NCBI GenBank assembly: GCA_027459845.1
Contig: DAIDGS010000179.1
Coordinates: 1 to 37,895, forward strand
DNA: 37,895 bases
Direction of reading: 5' to 3'
From: Vulcanimicrobiota bacterium
GTDB lineage: Bacteria; Vulcanimicrobiota; Vulcanimicrobiia; Vulcanimicrobiales; Vulcanimicrobiaceae
This document shows positions 15,514-24,146 of this stretch, piece by piece. Under the pieces are notes generated by a model that was not told where the DNA came from, did not search any database, and saw only the letters and a program-made list of their open reading frames with translations. The translations under genes were made by a program, and so were the position numbers. The stretch's first letter is position 1. Each line of letters begins with the position of its first letter.

Positions 15514-16176
15514 TCATGGTGCCTCCCGCGGGCCGAAGATCGCGGTGCCGATGCGAATCATGGTCGATCCGGCGCGTAGCGCGATACGCCAGTCGGCCGA
15601 CATTCCGAGCGAAAGCGTGGTTCCGCCGACCTGCGGCAGCACCGCGGCGGCCCGCGCGAAGGCCCGCTCGACGACCGAGCGGTCGTCGGAGATCGGCCCG
15701 AGCGCCATCACGCCGCCAACGCGCAGGTTGGGCAGGCCGCGCAGCGCCTCGGCCAACCGCCCGGCCTCGGCGGGGTCGCAACCGAAGCGTTCGGTCGGGG
15801 AGATGTTGAGCTGCACCAGCACCTCGAGTTCCTTGCCGGCGGCGACGGCGGCGCGCGAAAGGGCGACTCCGGCCTCGCGGCGATCGACGCTCTGCACCAC
15901 GTCGAAGAGCTCCACCACCGCCTTGGCCTTGTTGGTCTGAAGGTGCCCGATGAAGTGGCGGCGTGCGCCAACGATGGCGGGCAGTTTTTCACGCGCCTCC
16001 TGCAGATAGTTTTCGCCGATCTCGCGCAGCCCGGCGTCGATGGCAGCCTGCACCACCGCGGCCGGCTGGCGCTTGCTCACGCCGACGATCGCCACCGGAT
16101 CGGCGCGGCCGCACCGCAGCCGCTCGCGCTCGACTTCGGCGCGCAGCGCTTCGAAGCGCTCGGCTACGTGGAGGAT
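15514..16176 (-). CDS. yggS: YggS/PLPBP-family pyridoxal-phosphate homeostasis protein
   Basis: About 220 residues. Family pattern: VAIVGVSKRQP (PLP Lys), GENYLQEAREKLP, RRHFIGHLQTNKAK, VQSVDR, VLVQLNISPTERFGC, LSLGMSADWRIALRAGSTMIRIGTAIFG. It buffers PLP levels and is a classic sepF neighbour. The start cannot be placed normally: no ATG, GTG or TTG occurs in frame between the upstream region and the conserved core. The family's usual N-terminus would begin near ATC 16176, which lies within the last codons of lgt; CTG 16146 is another option. The first in-frame GTG would remove about 35 conserved-region residues. Confidence 0.88.
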   Translation of the reverse strand: MLHVAERFEALRAEVERERLRCGRADPVAIVGVSKRQPAAVVQAAIDAGLREIGENYLQEAREKLPAIVGARRHFIGHLQTNKAKAVVELFDVVQSVDRREAGVALSRAAVAAGKELEVLVQLNISPTERFGCDPAEAGRLAEALRGLPNLRVGGVMALGPISDDRSVVERAFARAAAVLPQVGGTTLSLGMSADWRIALRAGSTMIRIGTAIFGPREAP

Positions 16177-17027
16177 GGCTTGACGGCGACCGGCGTGGCT
16201 TCGGTACGTGGTTCCGGCCGGCGCGCGCAGTAGACGATGCCGATGATGCCGATCGGGATCATCGGTAACGCATAGAGCTGCCCGCCGGTGATTCCATGCC
16301 ACACGAAGTCGGCGTGACGCCAAATTTCGGCCACGCTGCGCGTGATGCCGTAAATCGTGAACCACGACCAGGCGACCACGCCGTCCTTCGGCTTGGTGCG
16401 ATAGATCAGCAACAGCACCGGCAGCGTTAAGATATCCAGAATCGCTTCGTAGAGTTGCGCCGGATGGCGGTATGCCGCGCCCCAGATCGCGAGGTCGCCG
16501 GGACGATTGGGCACCATGCACCACGGGCGATCCGGTCGGCAGACGTCGCCCCACAACTCGTCGTTGATAAAGTTGACGATCCGCACCAGGGTGATCCCGA
16601 TCGGCAGCATCATCACGATTTCGTCGCCCAACACCATGTACTTCAGCGCCGGGTGCTTGCGGATGAAGAGCGCGACCGCAATCATCACGCCGACCAGACC
16701 GCCGTGGAAGGCCATGCCGCCGTTCCACACGGCGATCAAATTGAGCGGATTGCTGGTGTAGAACGCCAGGTCGTGCTTGCTGATGATGTCGTTGAAGACG
16801 AAGAACGTTCGCCCGCCGACCAGCACGCCGATCAGCGCGTAAAACAGAAAGTCTTGAATCTGCTCCGAGGTCAGCCCCAGCCGGCGACGCCCGGTCGGGC
16901 GGTTGAGCCACAGGTAGACGCAGACGAACCCCACCAGATAGGCGATGCCGTACCAGTGTATTTTGACCGGTCCCAACTGCAGGGCAATCGGAGAGACATT
17001 AGTCGGATAGGAGAACCAGTGGTGCAT
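16164..17027 (-). CDS. lgt: Prolipoprotein diacylglyceryl transferase
   Basis: 287 residues with about seven membrane segments. Family landmarks: KIHWYGIAYLVGF, the GGRTFFVFND region, NGGMAFHGG, the RIVNFINDELWG signature and RHPAQLYEA. It transfers diacylglycerol to the lipobox Cys of exported prolipoproteins. lspA, the next step of the same pathway, is in the divergent operon starting 45 bases away, so the two steps flank one promoter region. The start ATG 17027 is followed by a short HHWF N-terminus. Confidence 0.94.
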   Translation of the reverse strand: MHHWFSYPTNVSPIALQLGPVKIHWYGIAYLVGFVCVYLWLNRPTGRRRLGLTSEQIQDFLFYALIGVLVGGRTFFVFNDIISKHDLAFYTSNPLNLIAVWNGGMAFHGGLVGVMIAVALFIRKHPALKYMVLGDEIVMMLPIGITLVRIVNFINDELWGDVCRPDRPWCMVPNRPGDLAIWGAAYRHPAQLYEAILDILTLPVLLLIYRTKPKDGVVAWSWFTIYGITRSVAEIWRHADFVWHGITGGQLYALPMIPIGIIGIVYCARRPEPRTEATPVAVKPSST

Positions 17028-17071
17028 TCCTACAGGCCTTAGCGGTGCGGCGGGATAACCATTTTCGGAGC

Positions 17072-17803
17072 ATGACTTCGACGACGCACGTGACCGTCGG
17101 CATCGCCTTTCTCGCGGGCCTCGTTTCCTTCATTTCGCCGTGCGTCCTTCCGCTCGTGCCGGCCTACCTCTCGTTGCTCACCGGATCGAGCCTGGAGGAG
17201 CTGCGCGGCGGCGCGAGCGCGGGCATGCGCGCGCGCGCTATCGCCCACGCGCTCGCTTTCGTCGTCGGCTTCAGCCTGATCTTCATCGCGCTCGGCCTGG
17301 GCGCCAGCGCCGTCGGCGGCGTGCTGGCCGCCCACCGAACCCTGCTCGCGCAGATCGGCGGGATCGTGGTGATCGTCCTCGGCTTGCAGATGATGGGCAT
17401 GATCCGGCTGCCGTTTTTGCTCATGGACGCGCGGGTGCACGTGCAGCACGCCCGCCGCACCTACTGGTCGTCGCTGCTGGTCGGGATGGCCTTCGCGGCC
17501 GGGTGGTCGCCCTGTATCGGGCCGATCCTCGCCACGATCCTGGCCATCGCCTCGCAAGCGCGCACCGCCGAAGCGGCCGGGCTCTTAGCCGTCTACTCGG
17601 CCGGCTTGGCGGTGCCGTTTCTGCTGACCGCGGTCGCGATCGGCGCGATCTTGCCGCTGCTCGATCGCATCAAGCGCTTCCTTCCGGCCATCGAGTTCAC
17701 CGCCGGGGCGTTCTTGGTGGTCGTCGGGTTGGTACTCGTCAACGATGCATTCCTCAACGTCGCAGGATGGTTTTATCAGTTTGTCCCGCAGCCGCAACTC
17801 TAA
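17072..17803 (+). CDS. ccdA: Cytochrome c biogenesis protein CcdA (thiol-disulfide membrane transporter)
   Basis: 243 residues with six membrane segments and the two reactive cysteines in the family positions: SPCVLPLVPAYLSLLTG near the N-terminus and GWSPCIGPILATIL in the middle. It passes reducing equivalents from cytoplasmic thioredoxin to outward-facing thiol proteins. ATG 17072 is chosen, although GGAG is only one base upstream. GTG 17045 is an alternative with no better site. No ResB or CcmG partner is adjacent. It is the first gene of the plus-strand ccdA-lspA-rluD-tgt operon. Confidence 0.9.
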   Translation: MTSTTHVTVGIAFLAGLVSFISPCVLPLVPAYLSLLTGSSLEELRGGASAGMRARAIAHALAFVVGFSLIFIALGLGASAVGGVLAAHRTLLAQIGGIVVIVLGLQMMGMIRLPFLLMDARVHVQHARRTYWSSLLVGMAFAAGWSPCIGPILATILAIASQARTAEAAGLLAVYSAGLAVPFLLTAVAIGAILPLLDRIKRFLPAIEFTAGAFLVVVGLVLVNDAFLNVAGWFYQFVPQPQL

Positions 17804-18293
17804 CCTCACCAAGACGCTGACGATCGCGTTGGTCGCGATCGCGGTCTTTTGGCTCGATCAGTTTACCAAATCGTGGCTCACCAGCCACCTCTACTTCGAC
17901 GGCCGCTGCCTACCGCTGTGCGGGCACAAGGTACTCGTACCGGGCTGGCTGCAGATCGCGCTCGAACCGAACTATCACGGTGCCTTCGGACTCTTCGGCA
18001 ACAACGCCGTGCTGCTGATCGGCATGGCACTGGTGGTGCTGGTGGTCTTTTGGTACAGCTTCCGCGACATCGCCGCGCGCTCGATACTGGTGCGCGTCGC
18101 CTTCGGCATGATCGCCGGCGGTGCGATCGGCAACATCGTCGATCGCATCCAGCACGGATACGTCATCGATTTCATCGACTTTTACCGCTTTCCGAATATC
18201 TGGCGCTTTACGTTCAACGTCGCCGATGCGTGCATCACGATCGGCGTCGCGCTGCTGTTTCTCTCGAGCTTTGCGGTACGACATCGGAGCTGA
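17745..18293 (+). CDS. lspA: Lipoprotein signal peptidase (signal peptidase II)
   Basis: 182 residues, four membrane segments. Aspartyl protease motifs are intact: GNIVDRIQHGYVIDFIDF and FNVADACITIG, plus the N-terminal WLDQFTK and the EPNYHGAFGLFG loop. It cleaves diacylated prolipoproteins made by Lgt. ATG 17745 overlaps ccdA by 59 bases. The first ~20 residues are polar and atypical, so a later start is possible, but no ATG or GTG is available before the first helix. Confidence 0.92.
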   Translation: MHSSTSQDGFISLSRSRNSNLTKTLTIALVAIAVFWLDQFTKSWLTSHLYFDGRCLPLCGHKVLVPGWLQIALEPNYHGAFGLFGNNAVLLIGMALVVLVVFWYSFRDIAARSILVRVAFGMIAGGAIGNIVDRIQHGYVIDFIDFYRFPNIWRFTFNVADACITIGVALLFLSSFAVRHRS

Positions 18294-19158
18294 CGACGCC
18301 GGCAAACGCGCCGACGTGGTGGTGGCAGCGTACAGCGGCGCCTCACGTTCGCGCGTCGCCGGCGCCGTCAAAGCCGGGGCGGTCCGCGTCAACGGTGAGA
18401 CCATCCGTCCCAGTCATCTGCTCGAAGCCGGCGACGTGCTCGAGTTTACGATTGAAGCCGTGGCCGTGCGCACCGTCGAGCCGCAGGCGATTGCTCTGGC
18501 GATCGTCTACGAAGACGACGACGTTCTGGTGGTCGACAAACCGGCCGGCATGGTGACGCACCCCGCCCACGGCGCGCGTAGCGGAACGCTGGTCAACGCG
18601 TTGCTCGCCCACGCGCACGCGTTGCCGGGCGATCCCGAACGTGCCGGCTTGGTGCATCGGCTCGATCGCGACACCTCGGGGTTGCTGGTCGTCGCCAAAA
18701 CCGAAGCGTCGCTGCGCGCCTTGGGCGAGGCGATGCGGGCACGCACGATCCATCGCGAGTATCTCGGCCTGGTGCGCGGTCATCCCGAGCATCCTACCGG
18801 CACGATCGACGGCCCGATCGGGCGCGATCCGAACCATCGCCTGAAGTATGCCATCGTCCGCGACGGCAAACCCGCAATCACGCACTTCGTCGTCCGCGAG
18901 CAGCTCGCGCAACACGCCGAACTCGCGTTCACGCTGGAGACCGGGCGCACGCACCAAATTCGCGTGCATCTGGCGGCGAGCGGACATCCGATCGTCAACG
19001 ATCGCGTCTACGGCAAGCGCGAACCGCGTAGCGAGCTTCCCGGTCAGGCGCTGCACGCCTGGCGGCTGCGCTTCGCGCACCCGCGGACCGGCGCGCCGCT
19101 CGCCTTCGAGGTCGCCCCACCGGCCGGATACCTGCGCACGCTCGAATGCCTGCGATGA
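18271..19158 (+). CDS. rluD: RluD-family 23S rRNA pseudouridine synthase
   Basis: 295 residues. An N-terminal S4 RNA-binding domain (SRSRVAGAVKAGAVRVNGE) is followed by the RluA-family catalytic domain (VVDKPAGMVTHPAHG, HRLDRDTSGLLVVAKT with catalytic Asp at about 132, LETGRTHQIRVHLAASGHPIVND). TTG 18271 is chosen because it gives the family N-terminus and overlaps lspA by 23 bases. An ATG at 18121 would read through lspA in another frame and adds junk sequence. The exact uridine target (RluD versus RluA/C) is not certain. Confidence 0.88.
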   Translation: MRYDIGADDAGKRADVVVAAYSGASRSRVAGAVKAGAVRVNGETIRPSHLLEAGDVLEFTIEAVAVRTVEPQAIALAIVYEDDDVLVVDKPAGMVTHPAHGARSGTLVNALLAHAHALPGDPERAGLVHRLDRDTSGLLVVAKTEASLRALGEAMRARTIHREYLGLVRGHPEHPTGTIDGPIGRDPNHRLKYAIVRDGKPAITHFVVREQLAQHAELAFTLETGRTHQIRVHLAASGHPIVNDRVYGKREPRSELPGQALHAWRLRFAHPRTGAPLAFEVAPPAGYLRTLECLR

Positions 19159-20249
19159 GTGCGTTTACGCTGCGCGCGCAGGACGGCGCGGCACGACGCG
19201 GCACGCTCGGCCTAACGCACGGCCGGGTTGAAACGCCGGCCTTCATGCCGGTCGGCACGGCTGCGACCGTCAAGGGTCTCGCCCCGGAGGAGATCCGCGC
19301 GAGCGGTGCGCAGATCGTTCTCGCCAACACCTATCATCTCTGGATGCGTCCCGGACGCGAGATCATCGAAGCCGCCGGTGGGCTGCATCGCTTCATGAGC
19401 TGGGACGCGCCGATTCTCACCGATTCCGGCGGCTTTCAGGTCTTCAGCCTCGAGGGCCGACGGCGGCTCGACGAAGACGGCGTCACCTTCCGTTCGCACC
19501 TCGACGGCAGCGAGCATCGCTTTACCCCCGAGGGCGTAATCGCGTTTCAAGCGGCCCTCGGCGTCGACGTCGCAATGGTGCTCGACGTCTGCGTGAAGCT
19601 TCCAGCCGAACCGGCGGCCTTGAGCGAATCGGTGCGTTTGACCACGCAGTGGGCGCGACGCTCGCGCGCGGTTGCGCCGGCCGCCGGCACGGCCGTCTTT
19701 GCAATCGTGCAGGGCGGCTTGGATGCGCGGCTGCGCGAGCGCTCCGCACGGGAACTCGTCGAGCTCGATTTTCCCGGATATGCCATCGGTGGGCTCTCGG
19801 TCGGCGAGACCCGCGCGCAGATGGAGGAAACCGCCCGCGCGACCGCAGCGCTGCTGCCGCAGGCCAAGCCGCGGTACCTCATGGGCGTCGGAACCGTACG
19901 CGATCTTATCGCGGCGGTCGACTGTGGCATTGATCTCTTCGACTGCGTCTATCCAACGCGCTGCGGCCGCAACGGGCGCGCCATGACGCGCACGGGCGAG
20001 TTCAACATCTTCAACGCTGCCTTTACGCGCGATCTGGGACCGATCGATCCGGATTGCGCCTGTAGCGTTTGCCGCACCTACTCGCGTGCCTACCTCGCGC
20101 ATCTCTTTCGCAGCAAGGAGATGCTCGGACCGCGGCTGCTCTCGCTGCACAACGTCACGCTACTCAACACCCTCATGCACGACGCGCGAACGGCCATCGA
20201 GGCGGGGCGCTGGCGCGCCTTTCGCGACGGCTTAGGCTTCGAGCGCTGA
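19155..20249 (+). CDS. tgt: tRNA-guanine transglycosylase
   Basis: 364 residues. Nucleophile and base-recognition residues are present: Asp90 (ILTDSGGFQ) and Asp263 (FDCVYPTR), with VQGG and GYAIGGLSVGE between. The zinc site is Cys301, Cys303, Cys306 and His332. It inserts preQ1 into position 34 of GUN-anticodon tRNAs on the way to queuosine. ATG 19155 overlaps the rluD stop (ATGA); ATG 19146 is three codons earlier. Its 3' end overlaps the convergent ileS gene by 18 bases. Confidence 0.94.
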   Translation: MSAFTLRAQDGAARRGTLGLTHGRVETPAFMPVGTAATVKGLAPEEIRASGAQIVLANTYHLWMRPGREIIEAAGGLHRFMSWDAPILTDSGGFQVFSLEGRRRLDEDGVTFRSHLDGSEHRFTPEGVIAFQAALGVDVAMVLDVCVKLPAEPAALSESVRLTTQWARRSRAVAPAAGTAVFAIVQGGLDARLRERSARELVELDFPGYAIGGLSVGETRAQMEETARATAALLPQAKPRYLMGVGTVRDLIAAVDCGIDLFDCVYPTRCGRNGRAMTRTGEFNIFNAAFTRDLGPIDPDCACSVCRTYSRAYLAHLFRSKEMLGPRLLSLHNVTLLNTLMHDARTAIEAGRWRAFRDGLGFER

Positions 20250-23003
20250 GAGCACCGCCGAGCAGTCGGCGCAGACGTCGGGATACGTGGGATCGGCGCC
20301 GAGCGAACGGTACTTCCAGCAGCGCGCGCACTTGGCGCCCTCGGCCGGCGCCAACTCTAGACTCGGTGCAGTCGTCGCCGCGGGGGCTGGGACGAGATCC
20401 AGCTGCGAGAGCACCAGCGCTTCGCGCAGGGTGTCGCCGAGTTCGAGTAGCCGGTCGTAGAGCGGATGCGCCGCCACCAAGCGCGCGCGCGCCTCGAAGT
20501 CGCGCACCGTTACGCCGGCCGCGACGCGCGCGCGCAGTTCCAGCAACGTCTGCCAGAGGGCGCGTTCGGCCGTACGTTCGCCCATGTCGGGTGAGACGAA
20601 TGCGGTATCGAAGATCGATGCGGCCCCGGCGCGCAGCGGCTCGGGTAGCGTCTGCCAAGCCTCTTCGGCGGTAAACGAAAGTACCGGCGCCACCGCGGTG
20701 AGAAAGCGACGAAGCACGTGCAGTAGCGCCGACTGCGCGCTGCGTCGTCGTGGGTCGCCGGCGGCACGCGAGTAGAGCGGATCTTTCATCGCATCGAAGT
20801 ATAGGCTCGAGAGCGCGCTTTCGAACTCGACGATGCGCAGATAGGCGTCGTGGATCTCAAAGCGCTCGTAGTGGGCGCGCACGGCCGCCGCCAAATCGTC
20901 GGCCACCGCGCAGGCCAGCCGGTCGAGCGGCTCCATCGCCGGCAGCGGAACGATCGCCGCGGCGTCGAGATCGGCCACGTTCGAGAGCATGAAGCGAATC
21001 CGGTTACGCAGGTTACGGTACACCCGGCCGACCTGATCGACGACGGTCGGGCCGAAGCGCACGTCGTCGACGAACTCGACCGAGGCTGCCCACAGCCGCA
21101 GCACGTCGGCTCCCCAGCGCTCCATCGCGGTATTCGCATCGATGCCCGTGCCGCGCGATTTCGACATCGGGCGGCCCTGCTCGTCGTTCACCCATCCGTT
21201 CTTGACGACGTGCTTGTAAGGAGCGTGCCCTTTGATCGCGACGCCGGTTATCAGCGAGCTGCGAAACCAACCGCGGTACTGATCGCCGCCTTCGACGACC
21301 AGATCGGCCGGCCACGGCAAGCCGCGCTTGCCCAGGACGGCGAGATGCGTGACGCCCGACTCGAACCAAATGTCCACGATATTGCGCTCTTGCGCAAACG
21401 ACGCGCCACCGCACGACGGACAGCGTAATCCGGCCGGCACGTAGACGTCGACCGGGTCGCTCCACCACGCACTGGCGCCCACCTCGGCGAAGCGCTTGGC
21501 TGCCAGCCGAGCCACGCGCGGATCGAGAAACGAATCGCCGCAGGCTTGGCAGATCAACGCCGGAATCGGCGTGCCCCACGTTCGCTGGCGCGAGATACAC
21601 CACTCGGGATGCGTTTCGATCATCTGCACCTGTCGCGAGCGCCCCCAGTCGGGAGTGTACGCGACCGCATCGATTGCGTCGATCGCGCGCTGGCGCAGCA
21701 GGTTTTGATCCATCGCGATGAACCACTGCGCCGTGGCCCGGAAGATCACCGGATTGTGACAACGCCAGCAGTGCGGATAGGAGTGTTCGTAGTCGGCGGC
21801 GCTCCACAGCAAACCGCTTGCCCGCAGGTCGTCGACGATCGCCGCGTTCGCTTTGAAGATGAACTGGCCCGCGTAACGGCCGGCCTCGGCGGTGAAGCGT
21901 CCGCTCGCGTCGACCGGATTGAGGACCGGCAAGCCGTAACGCATGCCGGTCTCGAAATCGTCGGCACCGTGACCGGGCGCGGTATGGACGGCACCGGTAC
22001 CGGTTTCGAGATCGACGTAATCGGCCAACACGATCGGCGCGTCGCGGTCGGCAAACGGATGGCGCACCGCCAGCCCGTCGAGTTGCGCGCCGGTCGCACG
22101 CGCGACCGGATCGCCCGGACAGCGTTCGCCCAGCGCCGTCCGCGCCAGCGCCTCGGCGACCACGACTTCCTCGTCGCCGACGCGATAGAGCCCGTAGACT
22201 GCGTCGGGACGCAGCGCGATCGCCGCATTTGCCGGCAGCGTCCACGGCGTCGTCGTCCAAATCACGACGGCGATCGGACGGTCGGGCTCGGCAGCGGTGC
22301 CAAAAGCCGCCCGCAGCGCCGCGCGCTGCGCCGGATCGGCCGGAAAGCGCACGTAGATCGCGGGCGAGACCTTTGGCTCGTATTCGATCTCCGCTTCGGC
22401 CAGCGCGGTCTCGTCGTGCACGCACCACAGCGTCGAGCGCAGCCCACGATAGATCTGTCCGCGCTCCGCCAGCTCGGCGAGCGTCTCGACGATCGTCGCT
22501 TCGAACGATGCGTCGATGGTGCGATACGGATGCTCCCAGTCGCCGAAGTTTCCCATCCGGGTGCGCACGGTGCGCTGGCGATCCAGCCAATACAGCGCGC
22601 GTTCGCGGCAAGCCTCGCGCAACGCGATCGGATCGATACTATGAAAGTCCTTGATTCCCAGATGTTTGAGCGTCTCCAACTCGATCGGCAAGCCGTGCAT
22701 GTCCCAGCCGGGCACGAACGGTGCGTGCTTGCCGGCGAGGAGCGCAATTTTCACGAACATGTCCTTCAGGACCATGTTCAAAAAGTGTCCCATGTGCAGC
22801 TCGCCGTTGGCGTAAGGCGGGCCGTCGTGGAGCGTCCAGGCGGTGTTTGCGGCATTGGCCGCGAGACGGCGCTCGAAGGTGTGCTGCTCGCGCCACCAAC
22901 GCACGCGATCCGGCTCGCGCTTGGGCAGATCGGCCTTCATCGGGAAGGACGTGCTGGGGAGATTCAACGTCGCGCGATAGTCGCGCCGCACGGTCTCGCT
23001 CAT
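20232..23003 (-). CDS. ileS: Isoleucyl-tRNA synthetase
   Basis: 923 residues, family length. Class I signatures: HMGH at residues 70-73 (HIGH motif, after LHDGPPYANGEL), an editing domain with TTTPWTLPANAAIA, a KMSKS variant PMSKSRG near residue 611, and a C-terminal zinc-binding CARCWKYR...CADC tail, which is the eubacterial type. It charges tRNA-Ile. It lies 32 bases after csaB. I see no T-box leader sequence. The 3' end overlaps tgt on the other strand. Confidence 0.96.
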   Translation of the reverse strand: MSETVRRDYRATLNLPSTSFPMKADLPKREPDRVRWWREQHTFERRLAANAANTAWTLHDGPPYANGELHMGHFLNMVLKDMFVKIALLAGKHAPFVPGWDMHGLPIELETLKHLGIKDFHSIDPIALREACRERALYWLDRQRTVRTRMGNFGDWEHPYRTIDASFEATIVETLAELAERGQIYRGLRSTLWCVHDETALAEAEIEYEPKVSPAIYVRFPADPAQRAALRAAFGTAAEPDRPIAVVIWTTTPWTLPANAAIALRPDAVYGLYRVGDEEVVVAEALARTALGERCPGDPVARATGAQLDGLAVRHPFADRDAPIVLADYVDLETGTGAVHTAPGHGADDFETGMRYGLPVLNPVDASGRFTAEAGRYAGQFIFKANAAIVDDLRASGLLWSAADYEHSYPHCWRCHNPVIFRATAQWFIAMDQNLLRQRAIDAIDAVAYTPDWGRSRQVQMIETHPEWCISRQRTWGTPIPALICQACGDSFLDPRVARLAAKRFAEVGASAWWSDPVDVYVPAGLRCPSCGGASFAQERNIVDIWFESGVTHLAVLGKRGLPWPADLVVEGGDQYRGWFRSSLITGVAIKGHAPYKHVVKNGWVNDEQGRPMSKSRGTGIDANTAMERWGADVLRLWAASVEFVDDVRFGPTVVDQVGRVYRNLRNRIRFMLSNVADLDAAAIVPLPAMEPLDRLACAVADDLAAAVRAHYERFEIHDAYLRIVEFESALSSLYFDAMKDPLYSRAAGDPRRRSAQSALLHVLRRFLTAVAPVLSFTAEEAWQTLPEPLRAGAASIFDTAFVSPDMGERTAERALWQTLLELRARVAAGVTVRDFEARARLVAAHPLYDRLLELGDTLREALVLSQLDLVPAPAATTAPSLELAPAEGAKCARCWKYRSLGADPTYPDVCADCSAVLSALEA

Positions 23004-23035
23004 CGGAACGTCCCGGATTCGTGGCGAGGCGGGGT

Positions 23036-24121
23036 CTACTCCCCCAGCAACTCGCCGAGCACGTCAAAGTTGCGTTCGGCCGCTGCGCGCAAAGTCGCAA
23101 GGCGCTGCGCGAGATGCCCGGCCAGCGCAGCGCGCTCGCGCACCAGCCGATCGACGCCGGCATCGACCGCGGCGTCGTCCGGCCGCGGCGTTCCCGGTAC
23201 CCAGAGCGGCGCCAGTGGATACGCCAAGTCGTCGCAGAGCGCGGCCACTTTGGGATCGTACGGTATCGCAAGAAACGGCACGGCGTAGCGCGCCGCCAAG
23301 ACCAGGGCGTGCAGACGCATGCCGATCGCCGCGTGGGCGCCGCGCAGAATGGCGGCGGTCTTCGCCAGGCTCGATTCGGGAAGCAGCATCGGCGCGCTAC
23401 GCGCCGCGCGAATGATCTCGGTCGAAACCTCCGCGTCGGGCGTTCCGCCGAGCGGCAGGAAGGCTACGCGAATGCCGTGGTCGATTTCCAGCCGATCGAC
23501 GGCCCGAACGATCGCCCCGATTCCCTCGCGCAAACCGGGGGTCTTGCGGACGCTCACGACGGCGTACGGCGCGCCGTCGGTCGCGAGGCCTTCGGCCGCC
23601 AAGTCGGTCTCCTCGGCCGGCGCGTCGTACAAAAACACCGGATCGGCGGTGCGTTCGACCGGAGTCGCTGCGAGTACCTCGCGCAGGAGTTCGAGCGAAC
23701 GCGCGTCGCGCACGGTTGCGCGCGTCACCCCGCGGCACATGCGCCGAACCATAAACCTGCCCACGGCATCGAGCGGGCCGATCGACTGCGCAAAGATCAT
23801 CGTGCGCCGGCCGCGCCGCACCCCCTCGCGCAGGATCGCCGCGTAGTAGAAGAGGCTGCGCAGCGAGGTCGCATTCTGCAGCAGACCACCGCCGCCCGAG
23901 AGCACGACGTCGGCACGCGCGACCGCGCGGCGCACCCCGCTCCACTCCCAGCGTGGCGTCGCCTCGACGCCGTAGGCCGCCGCCGTCGCCGCCGGCGTCT
24001 GCGAAAGCACCTCGATCGCGAGCTTTGGGAAGCGCGCGCGCAGACGCCGCACGATCACTTCCAGCAGTGCCTCGTCGCCGAGATTCCCAAAGCCATAGTA
24101 GCCGCTGAGCAGGACGCGCAC
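23036..24121 (-). CDS. csaB: Polysaccharide pyruvyl transferase CsaB
   Basis: 361 residues. It opens with the CsaB hallmark LLSGYYGFGNLGDEALLEVI, followed by GGGGLLQN, FAQSIGPL, RDARSLELL, VSVRKTPGLR and GMRLHALVLAA. CsaB adds ketal-pyruvate to secondary cell-wall polysaccharide, the modification that SLH-domain S-layer proteins bind. It therefore predicts an SLH-anchored surface layer in this organism. GTG 24121 starts 25 bases after the DUF5693 gene, a recurrent partner, and ileS follows. Confidence 0.9.
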   Translation of the reverse strand: MRVLLSGYYGFGNLGDEALLEVIVRRLRARFPKLAIEVLSQTPAATAAAYGVEATPRWEWSGVRRAVARADVVLSGGGGLLQNATSLRSLFYYAAILREGVRRGRRTMIFAQSIGPLDAVGRFMVRRMCRGVTRATVRDARSLELLREVLAATPVERTADPVFLYDAPAEETDLAAEGLATDGAPYAVVSVRKTPGLREGIGAIVRAVDRLEIDHGIRVAFLPLGGTPDAEVSTEIIRAARSAPMLLPESSLAKTAAILRGAHAAIGMRLHALVLAARYAVPFLAIPYDPKVAALCDDLAYPLAPLWVPGTPRPDDAAVDAGVDRLVRERAALAGHLAQRLATLRAAAERNFDVLGELLGE

Positions 24122-24146
24122 GCGTGCAGCCGCCGTCGCCGCGCGC

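Noticed and set aside
21013-22611. Long second minus-strand frame inside ileS
   Set aside because: Arg-rich shadow of the synthetase with no motifs.
23004-23035. T-box or other tRNA-sensing leader for ileS
   Set aside because: Only 32 bases separate csaB and ileS, and the conserved T-box sequence is absent here and in the DUF5693 leader.
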